Shown: one piece after another, positions 16,790-26,491 of the stretch
Position numbering within the stretch: the first letter of the stretch is position 1
How the letters are laid out: every line of letters starts with the position of its first letter
Assembly: GCA_963676605.2 (NCBI GenBank)
Contig: CAXXSP010000018.1
Span: 300,760-364,759 of the forward strand
Length of the DNA stretch: 64,000 nt
Origin: SABI01 sp963676605
GTDB taxonomy: Bacteria > Spirochaetota > Spirochaetia > Sphaerochaetales > Sphaerochaetaceae
Direction: 5' to 3'
Notes under the pieces: generated by a model
The model's input: only the letters and a program-made list of their open reading frames with translations
Told to the model about the DNA's origin: nothing
The model's database searches: none
Position numbers and translations under genes: made by a program

Positions 16790-18837
16790 ACTGCTGAATC
16801 CTCCTCAAGCATGGCAATAAACTCCGCTTCATCGACTATTCTCACCCCGAGCTTTTCGGCCTTTGCACGCTTCGACCCGGCCTTCTCTCCTGCAAGAAGG
16901 TGCGTTGTTGCTCCCGAAACACTCCCGGTGACCTGTGCTCCGCGCGCCTCGAGCTCTTTGGCTGCGAGAGAGCGGGGAGAAAAGTGTTCAAACGATCCGG
17001 TGATCACCCAGATCTGACCTCTGAAGCGATCCGACACGTGCTGATCTTCAGCTTCCCCCTCACTCAGCTGTAGCCCTGCACTTCGTAAAGCATCGATGCG
17101 ATGACGCATCGCCGGGTTCTTCAGTGCATCGAACAGGAGGGTGACACTCTTCTCTCCGAAACCCTTGATCTGGAGAAGACGTTCGGTATCATCGGCATCG
17201 ACAAGCGCCAGGAGCGATTCCATATCACGGATTCCGTTGTCCGTCAGGAGCTGCACTCCCTTCTTGCCTAGCTCGGGAATTCCGAGAGCGATAAGAACCG
17301 TGCTGAACGGCCTCTTTCTGCTCTCCTCAACACTTTTTATCAGCTGAGCTACTTTCTTCTCACCGAACCCCTCTTCGCCCACCAACTGACGGTAGTCACA
17401 GGTGTACAGGTCCTGGATGTCATGAATATAGCCCCTGTCAAACAGGTACTGCACTGTCTCGGGACCGAACGATTCTATATCCATCTGCCCCCGCCCGACG
17501 AAGAACTTGATTCTGCCGGTCACCTGGTCGGGACAGGATGGGTTCTCACAGAATGTGTGTGCTCCCCGGAGAATCAGGGGAGAGGAGCAGGAAGGACAGG
17601 TATCAGGCATGAGATAGGTCGTGTTTCCCTCTTCGTTCTTTTCTGTCACCTTCTCCACTGCAGGGATCACATCACCCCGCTTGCTGATAGCGACAGTATC
17701 GCCGATGGCGAGTTCAAGGAGGGAGATGTACTCCTGATTATGGAGTGTGATATTCGAAATCGTCGAACCGGCCACCCTCACAGGCCGGATTCTCGCGACC
17801 GGTGTGATCCGGCCGGTTCTTCCCACCTGAACATCGATCCCTTCGAGTACGCTGAGGCCCTGGGGAGAGTCGAACTTGTAGGCCAGGGCCCACTTCGGAT
17901 GATGGTTCGTATACCCGATATCATCCCTGAGGCCGATCTCGTTCACCTTGATCACCATCCCGTCTATCTCATGGGCGAGGGACGAACGCTTCTGATAGAG
18001 GCTCTCCAGGTATGCAGGAAGCTCTTCCAGTGTGATATGACGCGCGAAAGGAGGCTGTACGCCTTTCGGATTCCCCACCACTGCAAGGGAGGGGTTCACC
18101 GGGAAGTGTGCCTTCATGAGGTAATCAAGCATCTCGGTATGAGAGGAGAAGGGCAGTTCCCCTTCGGGAGCATGTGCGTCATAGACATACATATCAAGGG
18201 GGACTTTCGAGGTTTCAGAGCTCTTGATACGCCTCAGCGAGCCGCTTGCAAGGTTTCTCGCATTCGCATAGGGGGTCTCAAGAGCCTCATTGAGCCGGAG
18301 GAAGTCGTTCTTCGAGATGAAGACCTCCCCGCGTACAGCGATCGTAAGTTTATCAGGTATCGAAAGAGGGATGGCCTGAATTGTCCTTGCATTAGAGGTC
18401 ACATCATTACCTACGAAGCCGTTCCCCCGGGTGACCGCCTTCTCGAGGAGACCGTCACGATAATAGAGTACGAGTGATACACCGTCTATCTTTTCCTCAA
18501 CCGTATAGGTGAGGGAGTCCCAGCCGTTCTTCCTGTGCCTCTCCATCCACTGCACGATCCCCTCACTCCCGTAGACCTTGTCGAGGGAGAGCATCGGAGC
18601 GGTATGGGCGACTTCCGGGAAGGTGGAAGTGAGATCGCTTCCCACACGGAGTGAGGGAGAATCATTGCTTTTCAAGGAAGGATACTCATTCTCAAGGGCG
18701 ACAAGCTCATCCATGAGGGTATCGTAGAAAAGGTCACTCACGCTCGGTGATGCGTCTTTGTAATACTCCTCCTGATAGGTGTTCAGAAGAGATTTCAGCT
18801 CATCTATTCTCTGTCTGACTGAATCAATATGTTCCAT
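16786..18837 (-). CDS. ligA: NAD-dependent DNA ligase LigA
   Basis: Seals nicks in DNA using NAD, essential in replication and repair; 683 residues, standard length. Order of domains: Ia (1-70), adenylation domain with the active-site Lys in VEEKIDGVSL near 118, OB fold, a four-Cys zinc finger beginning CPSCSS near 412, helix-hairpin-helix repeats and a C-terminal BRCT domain (about 595-675). First gene of the minus-strand operon leading to pfkA. ATG 18837 follows an A/G-rich stretch with no strong ribosome-binding site. Confidence 0.97.
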   Translation of the reverse strand: MEHIDSVRQRIDELKSLLNTYQEEYYKDASPSVSDLFYDTLMDELVALENEYPSLKSNDSPSLRVGSDLTSTFPEVAHTAPMLSLDKVYGSEGIVQWMERHRKNGWDSLTYTVEEKIDGVSLVLYYRDGLLEKAVTRGNGFVGNDVTSNARTIQAIPLSIPDKLTIAVRGEVFISKNDFLRLNEALETPYANARNLASGSLRRIKSSETSKVPLDMYVYDAHAPEGELPFSSHTEMLDYLMKAHFPVNPSLAVVGNPKGVQPPFARHITLEELPAYLESLYQKRSSLAHEIDGMVIKVNEIGLRDDIGYTNHHPKWALAYKFDSPQGLSVLEGIDVQVGRTGRITPVARIRPVRVAGSTISNITLHNQEYISLLELAIGDTVAISKRGDVIPAVEKVTEKNEEGNTTYLMPDTCPSCSSPLILRGAHTFCENPSCPDQVTGRIKFFVGRGQMDIESFGPETVQYLFDRGYIHDIQDLYTCDYRQLVGEEGFGEKKVAQLIKSVEESRKRPFSTVLIALGIPELGKKGVQLLTDNGIRDMESLLALVDADDTERLLQIKGFGEKSVTLLFDALKNPAMRHRIDALRSAGLQLSEGEAEDQHVSDRFRGQIWVITGSFEHFSPRSLAAKELEARGAQVTGSVSGATTHLLAGEKAGSKRAKAEKLGVRIVDEAEFIAMLEEDSAV

Positions 18838-18858
18838 TATTCTTACCGCCTGATGTCC

Positions 18859-18886
18859 AGTATAGCGGATTTCATGATATTTTCCA
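18859..18886 (-). promoter_or_regulatory. ligA operon promoter candidate
   Basis: On the minus strand TGGAAA (18886-18881), 16-bp spacer, TATACT (18864-18859), 22 bp before the ligA ATG. The -10 matches well, the -35 moderately. Confidence 0.45.
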
Positions 18887-18905
18887 TCGACCGTGAAAGA
18901 GTAAA

Positions 18906-18934
18906 TTGGTATTTTCTTTCATATAGTGTACAAT
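18906..18934 (+). promoter_or_regulatory. Promoter of the xanthine-dehydrogenase-like operon
   Basis: TTGGTA (18906-18911), 17-bp spacer, TACAAT (18929-18934), followed 20 bp later by the ATG at 18954 with a CAGGA site. It is divergent from the ligA promoter. Confidence 0.5.
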
Positions 18935-18953
18935 TGAGCTCACAGGAACCTCT

Positions 18954-20906
18954 ATGAAGATACATGACATTCCCGGGCCGCTTCACGGCATCATTCTATA
19001 CTCCTCAGTCGACAAGGGATCCGTTATCGGGCACTCTCAGATAGAAGAGCACGAACCCTTCTTCATCCTCGACAGCACGGGTGTTACCGCAGCGAATGAA
19101 CTGAAAATCGACCAGTCCGTCATTCCCCTCCTGGGAGGATATGATATCAAATTCAGAGATGAGCCTGTCCTTGCCCTCTTCGGCCCTTCTCTCGAGAGTG
19201 TTCAGCGAAGAGCGAAGACCATTGAGATCGAGTACCAGGCAATTCCCTCAGCGGAAGAGTCATATGCACTGAAAGAGCATACGCCGGTCACCTACTCCTG
19301 GGGAAAGGAGAAAGCACTCGAAGCTGAGGATCTTACAACCTTCTCCACCACCTTCACCTTCGACAGGCAGACCCTTGTGAAGGACTCTCCCGTGACAACC
19401 GAAGCGTATATACAGGACGACTTACTCATCATAGAAACCTCTTCCCAGTGGCCGTTTCATGTCCTTGATTCAGTTGCCGCAACGACAGGAAGAACAAAAA
19501 AAAGCATCTGTGTAAGAAACAGGAACTACCATTCCGCTCATGACGAAACCCTTATAAAACCCTCAATACACGCATCGATTGCAGCCCTTGCAGCTCTTGC
19601 GACTGAGAAGCAGGTGATCCTGCATACCAGCGAGCCACAGCAGAGTTCGCTCATCACCGCTAGCAGGGATACATACCTTGACGCCTCAGGTATACCTGTC
19701 GCAGAGTCCTGCCGGGTGGAACTTGACCAGGGAGCCTACGCCCTCTTTAGGGGAGAACTGGTCATCCAGATGATAGCGGCACTGATGCCGCCCTACCCGG
19801 TAAAATATTTCTCTACAGAGTTCACCTCTGTCGAAACCCACCTCCCTCCGACCCACTTCTTCGGAACCCTCGGCTTCACCGAGGCTGTTTATTTCACAGA
19901 GGCCCATGTATCGGCTCTGGTACGCTCCCAGAACAAGAACCCGAGCAACTGGAGGGTGAACCATTACGATGAGTACCGGCAGAAGAGTTCGTTCATCAAC
20001 ACCCTGCCGGTCGGAGTCCTGAAAGATCTCATCACTGAAGTGAGCAGTGCGGGAGACTTCTCCCGCCACCATGCTGTCTATGAGATTCAGAGCAGAACGA
20101 AGAAACCGCTCTCCCCCTTCCTTAACTACTCAAGAGGCATCGGCATGGCGTGTGCTCCCGGAATAAGCGGCTTCTCCCTAAAGAGCAAGCTCCATCGGGA
20201 TTCAAAGATAAGCATCACGCTCGACAACAACAGAGTTATTGTGAACAGCAGCTTCTACCCGAACATGAAGACCAGGAACCTCTGGTTCTCCGTCATAGGA
20301 GAACACCTCTCGGTCTCCCCCGATATCATAGAGACAGTACCGAACAGAACCTCCGAAATGATCGATACCGGACCCGAAGTCCTCTCTCTTGATGTAGGGC
20401 GGTCGATAGAGATGATATCCTCCATCTGTACAGCCATTCAGGGAAGAAGATTCCATGACCCTCTGCCGATCACCGAATCGGTGACGGCACGCAGCGTCCT
20501 TCCTCCGGGAACGGTGAAATTCATAAGTGAGAACTGGGGATGCCTCTCCCTTGAACTTGAGATCGACACAATCACCCTCCAGACCTACGCACGGCGTGTG
20601 GTAGGGCGTTTCACCTTCTCACATGTGATGAATGCCGACCAGCTCAGCCTGAAATTCAGAAGAGTCATCCATGAAACCCTCTCCACCCTCGGTATTGTTC
20701 CCGTACATACGAACAATGCACCCCCACTCATCGATATCTCCGTCTCTTCAACAGGGGACGGCTCCTATCCTTCGAGCGCAACACAGAGTGTGAAGGGGAT
20801 GGTGTACGCCGCCTATGTATCAGCATGTACGCAGGCACTGGGAACAGAGGTGACATCTCTGTTCAGCACCTTTGAGAAGATTCCGCTGCAAAGGAAAGAA
20901 TCATGA
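18954..20906 (+). CDS. Xanthine-dehydrogenase-like large subunit lacking usual molybdopterin motifs
   Basis: Divergent homologue of the molybdenum-binding subunit of xanthine dehydrogenase/aldehyde oxidase, 650 residues against roughly 750 for the family. The N-terminal hammerhead domain pattern is recognisable (HGIILYSSVDKGSVIG, FRDEPVLALFG, IEIEYQAIP), as are LIIETSSQWPFHVLDSVAA and SRGIGMACAPGISGF. The usual GGGFGxK cofactor motif, the GQG-T-Q pterin loop and the terminal KGVGE with the catalytic Glu cannot be found; the last region reads YPSSATQSVKG. Activity as a classical hydroxylase is therefore doubtful. Its stop overlaps the next start by 4 bp. Confidence 0.8.
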   Translation: MKIHDIPGPLHGIILYSSVDKGSVIGHSQIEEHEPFFILDSTGVTAANELKIDQSVIPLLGGYDIKFRDEPVLALFGPSLESVQRRAKTIEIEYQAIPSAEESYALKEHTPVTYSWGKEKALEAEDLTTFSTTFTFDRQTLVKDSPVTTEAYIQDDLLIIETSSQWPFHVLDSVAATTGRTKKSICVRNRNYHSAHDETLIKPSIHASIAALAALATEKQVILHTSEPQQSSLITASRDTYLDASGIPVAESCRVELDQGAYALFRGELVIQMIAALMPPYPVKYFSTEFTSVETHLPPTHFFGTLGFTEAVYFTEAHVSALVRSQNKNPSNWRVNHYDEYRQKSSFINTLPVGVLKDLITEVSSAGDFSRHHAVYEIQSRTKKPLSPFLNYSRGIGMACAPGISGFSLKSKLHRDSKISITLDNNRVIVNSSFYPNMKTRNLWFSVIGEHLSVSPDIIETVPNRTSEMIDTGPEVLSLDVGRSIEMISSICTAIQGRRFHDPLPITESVTARSVLPPGTVKFISENWGCLSLELEIDTITLQTYARRVVGRFTFSHVMNADQLSLKFRRVIHETLSTLGIVPVHTNNAPPLIDISVSSTGDGSYPSSATQSVKGMVYAAYVSACTQALGTEVTSLFSTFEKIPLQRKES

Positions 20907-21409
20907 AGATCGAATGTACCATAGACAAGATCCCCCGCACCCTCCATGTGAACGGGAGCAAGCCGCTCAATCTCATTCTTGAATACGATATCGAAGCGAA
21001 ATCGATGATCGGGGAATGTTCGGGAGGCACCTGCGGGAACTGCATCGTCCTGCTCAACGACAAGGCGGTCCTTTCCTGTCTGATTCCCGCATTCAGGATA
21101 CAGAACGCCCAGATTCTCACCTTCGAAGGATTCCAGAAGACACGTTTCAGTCAGGACGTGGAACGAGCCTATGCCGACACAGGCTTCTACCCCTGCACGC
21201 ACTGCTATGCCTCCAAGTCTCTCATTCTTGAATCGATCCTTCAGCAGATTGAGAAGACAAAAGAGGGACTTCCCGACAAACTGGACGAGGAAACTGTCGT
21301 GAGAGAGATGAATCTCAACCGCTGCTCATGCCTTGATGCACATGAGATTATAGACATCTACAACGCTGCATCCGGATACCGGAGGAAACGACGTGCAAGA
21401 AGACAGTAA
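20903..21409 (+). CDS. [2Fe-2S] subunit of the xanthine-dehydrogenase-like complex
   Basis: Electron-transfer subunit, 168 residues. All eight expected cysteines are present: C39, C44, C47 and C59 in the plant-type ferredoxin domain (GECSGGTCGNC) and C98, C101, C141, C143 in the helical second-cluster domain (PCTHC and CSC). It can therefore bind two clusters even though the partner large subunit looks degenerate. Start codons overlap on both sides: 4 bp with the large subunit, 17 bp with the FAD subunit. The C-terminus is basic (YRRKRRARRQ). Confidence 0.9.
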   Translation: MKIECTIDKIPRTLHVNGSKPLNLILEYDIEAKSMIGECSGGTCGNCIVLLNDKAVLSCLIPAFRIQNAQILTFEGFQKTRFSQDVERAYADTGFYPCTHCYASKSLILESILQQIEKTKEGLPDKLDEETVVREMNLNRCSCLDAHEIIDIYNAASGYRRKRRARRQ

Positions 21410-22136
21410 ATCGGCAACCATACACACTCCCAGAACACTGCATGATCTCGCAGCCACGCTGCAGAGGGTAAGTCATCCCACCTTCTTTGCAGGCGGAACC
21501 TACCTGATGAACAGCCCTTCCTTCTACCCCTGTGATACCTACCGCGATATTATCTATCTCGGAGAGATCACTGAACTCAAAAGGATCAGCAGAAATGACA
21601 GAACACTCGAGATAGGGTCCATGGTGAACCTCGATCACATCATGAGCGCGGGGCGGCTCGCACTCCCCGAACTTCTCCTCACCTCGATAGAGAACTCGGG
21701 AACGCTGATCGTCAGACGCCAGAGTACCCTCGGCGGCTCACTCGGCATCCCCGAAAGGCGTCTTGCCCTCAGCGGAGCTCTCGCTGCTCTGGATGCAGAG
21801 GTGCAGATCTATACGCTGAAGAACCAGCGGTTTGTTTCCTCCTGGAAACCCCTGAGCTCCTTGTACACCCACACGGGAAAACTCAACCTCTCGGAAAAGG
21901 ATATCATTGGAGGAGTGCGGTTTTCCGACGAGAAAGAGACCTATGCCCTGCAGATGACAGGTGGAGATGCGATGAGAGATCCCTCCCGTGCAGTGATCGC
22001 CTCCCTTGCCTACTTCGAGAGCGAATCCCTCATCACCAGGTTCAATATCTCCCTGATCTTCCCGAAACACCTCTTCATAGCCCCTCATGAACTGACACTT
22101 GCAGATGAGCGGCATGACCCTCCCTCTGAAAAGTGA
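21393..22136 (+). CDS. FAD-binding subunit of the xanthine-dehydrogenase-like complex
   Basis: FAD-binding_5 (CO dehydrogenase medium subunit type) protein, 247 residues, slightly short for the family (about 280). FAD contacts are visible in FFAGGTYLMN near residue 31 and in RRQSTLGGSLGIP near 110. It would pass electrons from the iron-sulphur subunit to NAD or another acceptor. Overlaps the genes on both sides. The C-terminal CO_deh_flav_C region is shortened and its last codons overlap a 57-codon ORF. Confidence 0.87.
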   Translation: MQEDSKSATIHTPRTLHDLAATLQRVSHPTFFAGGTYLMNSPSFYPCDTYRDIIYLGEITELKRISRNDRTLEIGSMVNLDHIMSAGRLALPELLLTSIENSGTLIVRRQSTLGGSLGIPERRLALSGALAALDAEVQIYTLKNQRFVSSWKPLSSLYTHTGKLNLSEKDIIGGVRFSDEKETYALQMTGGDAMRDPSRAVIASLAYFESESLITRFNISLIFPKHLFIAPHELTLADERHDPPSEK

Positions 22137-22278
22137 TCAGATAAGCAGAATCAGGCGCCTCATGGAGGAGCAGGTGAATCAGGTGGTTCAGGACACCCGT
22201 CCTCAGATACAGAGAGAGCGGGGACGACGCCTCATTGAAGCACTGCTGCATTCACTCAACACTTACGGACTCTCCTGA
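22105..22278 (+). CDS. Small hypothetical protein (57 aa) at the end of the xanthine-dehydrogenase-like operon
   Basis: Open frame from ATG 22105 to TGA 22278, overlapping the end of the FAD-subunit gene by 32 bp in another frame. The product is hydrophilic and predicted helical, rich in Arg, Gln and Glu (ISRIRRLMEEQVNQVVQ, then RERGRRLIEALLHSL). There is no clear ribosome-binding site, but coupling by overlap is common in this operon. I recognise no family. The frame may alternatively be an extension of the FAD subunit lost by frameshift. Confidence 0.45.
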   Translation: MSGMTLPLKSDQISRIRRLMEEQVNQVVQDTRPQIQRERGRRLIEALLHSLNTYGLS

Positions 22279-22347
22279 GAAGGGTACGTCCGCACGGGAA
22301 CAGAATGAAAAACGATATGCCTCCCCTAATCATGATGCTTGATCTAT

Positions 22348-22356
22348 GGTACAATG
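22348..22356 (+). promoter_or_regulatory. Extended -10 promoter element before dnaE
   Basis: TGGTACAAT is an extended -10 (TG-N-TACAAT) 26 bp before the dnaE ATG at 22383; the -35 region (TAATCA) is weak. The start is preceded by GAGGGAGATTAGTGA. Confidence 0.4.
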
Positions 22357-22382
22357 ACGTGCACACAGAGGGAGATTAGTGA

Positions 22383-25300
22383 ATGAGAGATTTTGTCCAT
22401 CTTCATAACCATAGTGATTTTTCGCTTCTTGACGGCATAGCCCCCATCTCAAAGTACATGGTACGGGCGAAAGAGTACGGAATGAAAGCTCTGGCTCTCA
22501 CCGACCACGGAAACATGTTCGGTGCCCTCAGGTTCTATCATGCATGCCGAGAGAACGGTATCAAGCCTATAATAGGCTGTGAATTCTATGTAAACCCGGA
22601 AAGTCATACCGAGAAGTCTGTCACGATGAGCGGCTCCCGCTACTACCATATGGTCCTCCTTGCCATGAATGAGACGGGATACAGAAACCTTATCAAGCTG
22701 GACAGTATAGCCTACACCGAAGGCTTCTATTACAAACCCCGGATCGATGATGCCCTCCTTGCTGAACACAATGAGGGACTGATCTGCCTGAGCGCATGTC
22801 TCGGAGGAGAGATCCCGACGCTCCTGAATGAAAATGCCTACGACGGAGCGAAGGAAAGAGCCCTCTTCTACAACAATCTCTTCGACGGCGGCCGGTACTT
22901 CCTCGAGCTGCAGGATCACGGGCTCCCTGAACAGAAGAAGGTAAACGAGCTGATGATCACCCTCGCGAAGGAGACGGGTATTCCCCTTGTCGCCTCGAAT
23001 GATATTCACTATATCGACCGCGCCGATGCGAATGCCCAGGACATAGCGGTCTGCATCGGCACGAACAAGAAGAAGAATGATGCATCGAGAATGCAGTTTG
23101 AGAGTGATCAATTCTACCTGAAAAGCGGTGACGAGATGGAAGAACTCTTCTCCCATGTCCCCGAGGCTCTCGATAATACGTTAAAGATCGCGGAGATGAC
23201 CAACCTGGAGATCGAGCTTCCCGGACCGCTTCTTCCCGATTTCGATATCCCGCCGGAGTTCGCCACTGATTCCGATTACCTGAGGCATATAGCAACCGAA
23301 GGGCTGAAAGAGCGGTATGAGGTCATCACTGATGAGCTCACCGAACGACTCGAGTACGAACTCGGTGTCATCATCTCGATGGGCTTCACCGGCTACTTCC
23401 TCATCGTGTGGGATTTCATCCACTGGGCGAAGCAACACGATATCCCCGTCGGCCCCGGGCGCGGCTCGGGCGCCGGCTCGATCGTCGCCTACGCGATGAC
23501 GATCACAGACATCGACCCCATCAAGTATAATCTGATCTTCGAACGTTTCCTCTCAACCCCGAACGTGTCTCCATGCCTGACTTCGATATCGACTTCTGCT
23601 TCGAACGGCGTCAGGAAGTGATCGACTACGTGACAGAAAAGTACGGAACGAGCCGCGTCGCCCAGATAGCGACTTTCGGGACTCTCAAGGTGAAACAGGT
23701 GATCAAGGACGTTGCGAGGGTTCTCGATATCCCGTTCGCAGAAGCGACGAGAATCGTCTCTCTGGTACCTGACGCCCTCCCAGCCCCTGAAGACGGAGGC
23801 AAGCCGCCGAAACTCACCGTCCAGGGGGTGGTGAATTACCGCCCGGAACTGCAGGAGATGATAGAGAAGGGAGGCGTCTATGCCGAACTCTTCGATGTCG
23901 CCACACGCCTTGAAGGCCTCAACCGCCATATCTCGACCCATGCCGCAGGTGTTGTCATAGGAAAGAGCGACCTTACCAACTACGTCCCGCTCTACTTCGA
24001 CTCCAAAAGTGGAGCCGTCTCCACGCAGTACACGATGGATATGCTTGAAGACTGCGGTCTGGTCAAGATGGACTTCCTCGGCCTGAAGACCCTCACCCTC
24101 ATTCAACACACCGTCGAGCTGATCAGGATGCGTGAGCCCGATTTCGCCATCGAGGATGTGGATGAACACGATGAGAATACATTCCGCATGCTCAGTGAAG
24201 GAGAATCGGGAGGTGTCTTCCAGTTTGAAAGTGCAGGCATGAGGAGAATCCTCCGCGATGCCCAGCCGACCACCATTGAAGACCTTGTCGCCCTCAATGC
24301 ACTCTATCGACCGGGGCCGATGGCGTATATCCCCAAATTCATTGAATCAAAGAACGGAAAAGCACCTATCGAGTACTTCCACCCCGACCTTGCCCCGCCT
24401 CTGAAGACCACTTACGGAGTTATCGTGTATCAGGAGCAGGTCATGAAGGTCGCCCAGATCATCGCAGGCTACTCCATGGGAGCCGCAGACCTTCTCCGCC
24501 GTGCGATGGGTAAAAAGAAAGCTGAAGTCATGGTAAAGGAGAAGGAGAACTTCATCAGCGGTGCCGAGGAGAAAGGGTACACCAAAGAGACAGCTGAGGG
24601 TATTTTTGAGATGCTCCTGCCTTTCGCAGGCTATGGTTTCAATAAATCACATGCAGCGGCATACTCCGTAGTCGCCTACCACACGGCCTACCTGAAGGCG
24701 AATTATCCGAACGAGTTCATGGCAGCCAACCTTACCAATGAGATGAACTCTCCCGATAAGTTCTCCCTCTACCTCGCAGATACCCGGTCCATGGGAATCC
24801 AGATCACTCCGCCGAGCATCAACAGCTCGGGACGGCAGTTCACCGTTGTCGACGGTCAGATCGTATATGGGCTCCAGGGTATCAAGAACGTGGGAGAAGC
24901 GGCGGTAGAGTCGATTCTCACTGAAAGGAAGGAGAACGGTCCCTTTGCCAGCTTCCTCGACTTCCTGCAACGTAACGAACCGAGGGTTCTCAACTCCCGT
25001 CTTGTCGAATCACTGATCAAGTCGGGAGCTTTCGATGAACTTGGCGTGAACCGTCCGACGCTTCTGGCCAATATGGAGCAGGCGATTAAGTATGCCCAGA
25101 AAAGAAGAGAGAGCACCGCCTTCGGGCAGGTGAGCCTTTTCGATGTGGAAGAAGAAGCCTCGATGGAGACATTCTCCATGGAGGAGGTGGAAGACTCCAC
25201 CCTCCTGGAGAAACTTGAAACAGAAAAACAGCTCCTAGGCTTCTATGTATCCGGCCATCCGATGGACATCTACCGTGATGCGTGGAAGAGAGCAGTGACC

Positions 25301-25870
25301 GTCGACCTCGCCTCCCAGGAAAAGATTCCGACAGGCCGAAGCGTAAATCTTGTCGCGATGATAACACAGGTACGGGAGCATATCACACAGAAGGGAAACG
25401 GAAAGCCGATGGCTTTTCTTAAACTGAGCGATTTCAACGGAGAGGTGGATGCCGTCATCCTTCCTCCGGAATGGGAAAAGGTCTCTGAAATGGTCAGTGT
25501 AGATACGATTCACGGATTCACCGGAACCTTCGAACTCAGGAATTCAGAGCTCTCCTTCCGGGTGCACACCGTCGTAGACCCCGATTCGCTCGAAGCGGCG
25601 GCGCTGAAGGAAGCACACCTCACCCTGATAAAGGATCTGTGTTCATCGAAGGAGCTGACCAGTATCGTTGATACCTGCATCACCTACAACGGAGCCCTCC
25701 CCCTCACCCTCCATGTCATCGAAGAACAGAACCCGGATGACAGTGAAGGAGATGTGAGGAGAAAGGAACATATCATTCAGGCTGGACGTGATTTCTCCGT
25801 CCTTTACGGGAATGATTTCATAGAAGCAATCAAGGAGTACCAGGCTGTCAGCGACGTCTGGTTTGTATAA
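22383..25870 (+). CDS. dnaE: DNA polymerase III alpha subunit DnaE, with a 2-nt frameshift
   Basis: Replicative DNA polymerase; about 1161 residues once joined, a normal DnaE length. The N-terminal PHP domain starts HLHNHSDFSLLDG. The frame breaks near 23550-23555, where CTCTCAAC stands for an expected CTCAAC: two extra bases. The second part resumes just before MPDFDIDF, the catalytic Asp pair. Later come the fingers (GYGFNKSHAAAYS), helix-hairpin-helix (GLQGIKNVGEAAVESI) and an OB fold with LKLSDFNGEVDAVILP. As the gene is essential, a sequence error is the likeliest cause. Upstream frame 22383-23621, downstream frame opens before 23573. Confidence 0.95.
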
Positions 25871-25882
25871 AGGAGAAGTGCC

Positions 25883-26482
25883 ATGAGAGAAGTTGCACGC
25901 GTCGTGTCTTTCCTGCTTTCCATCTATAACATCATGATTCTGGTGAGAATCATCACGAGCTGGATGCAGCCCGTACGTCCGGTGAGAAGTTCCGGCCTCC
26001 TCGATATCATCTCGCGACTCACCGATCCCTTCCTGAACATCTTCAGAAAGGTGAAGTTCCTCAGATTCCAGCGGTTTGACTTCAGTGTCCTTCTTGCTCT
26101 CATGACGATCTCGATCCTGCAGAATATCCTCTCGACCTACTATATGACAGGGAAGATGAGTGTCGGTTTTGTTCTCGCAACCATCGTACAGTCCCTCTGG
26201 TGGTCCTTCCTCTCGATATTCCTCGGAATCATCATCATTCTTCTTATTATCCGCCTTGTCCTCTCCTATAAGAGGACGCCGAACACCATTCACTACACCA
26301 TGATGCTGAATCAGTGGCTTCAGAAGGTACTGGACCTCGTCCATACATCCATCTTCTCCGGTAAGGCAGTCTCTGACAGGACACTCCTGTATACGACAAC
26401 CGTCCTCTGTATCCTCCTGTACGTAGCATTGCTGAACCTGATCAATATTGCCGTCCAATATCTTGCAGGACTTCCCTTCTAG
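25883..26482 (+). CDS. YggT family membrane protein
   Basis: Integral membrane protein with two YGGT repeats, 199 residues, four or more TM helices. The first repeat (about 8-95) includes LVRIITSWMQP and LTDPFLNIFRKV, the family signature (R-x-x-x-S-W then DP-L). The second (about 100-199) has LLIIRLVLSYKRTP and LDLVHTSIFSG in a degenerate form. ATG 25883 has AAAGGAGAAG upstream and is 12 bp after dnaE. YggT proteins are linked to membrane and division functions in some bacteria; the role here is not known. Confidence 0.85.
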   Translation: MREVARVVSFLLSIYNIMILVRIITSWMQPVRPVRSSGLLDIISRLTDPFLNIFRKVKFLRFQRFDFSVLLALMTISILQNILSTYYMTGKMSVGFVLATIVQSLWWSFLSIFLGIIIILLIIRLVLSYKRTPNTIHYTMMLNQWLQKVLDLVHTSIFSGKAVSDRTLLYTTTVLCILLYVALLNLINIAVQYLAGLPF

Positions 26483-26491
26483 GCCTTCATC

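Noticed and set aside
17422..18477. Long plus-strand open frame (351 codons) opposite ligA
   Set aside because: Antisense shadow of a perfectly conserved ligA; no ribosome-binding site and no family resemblance.
22449..24169. Minus-strand open frames of 235 and 226 codons opposite dnaE
   Set aside because: Shadow frames caused by the codon bias of dnaE; the sense strand has all polymerase motifs.
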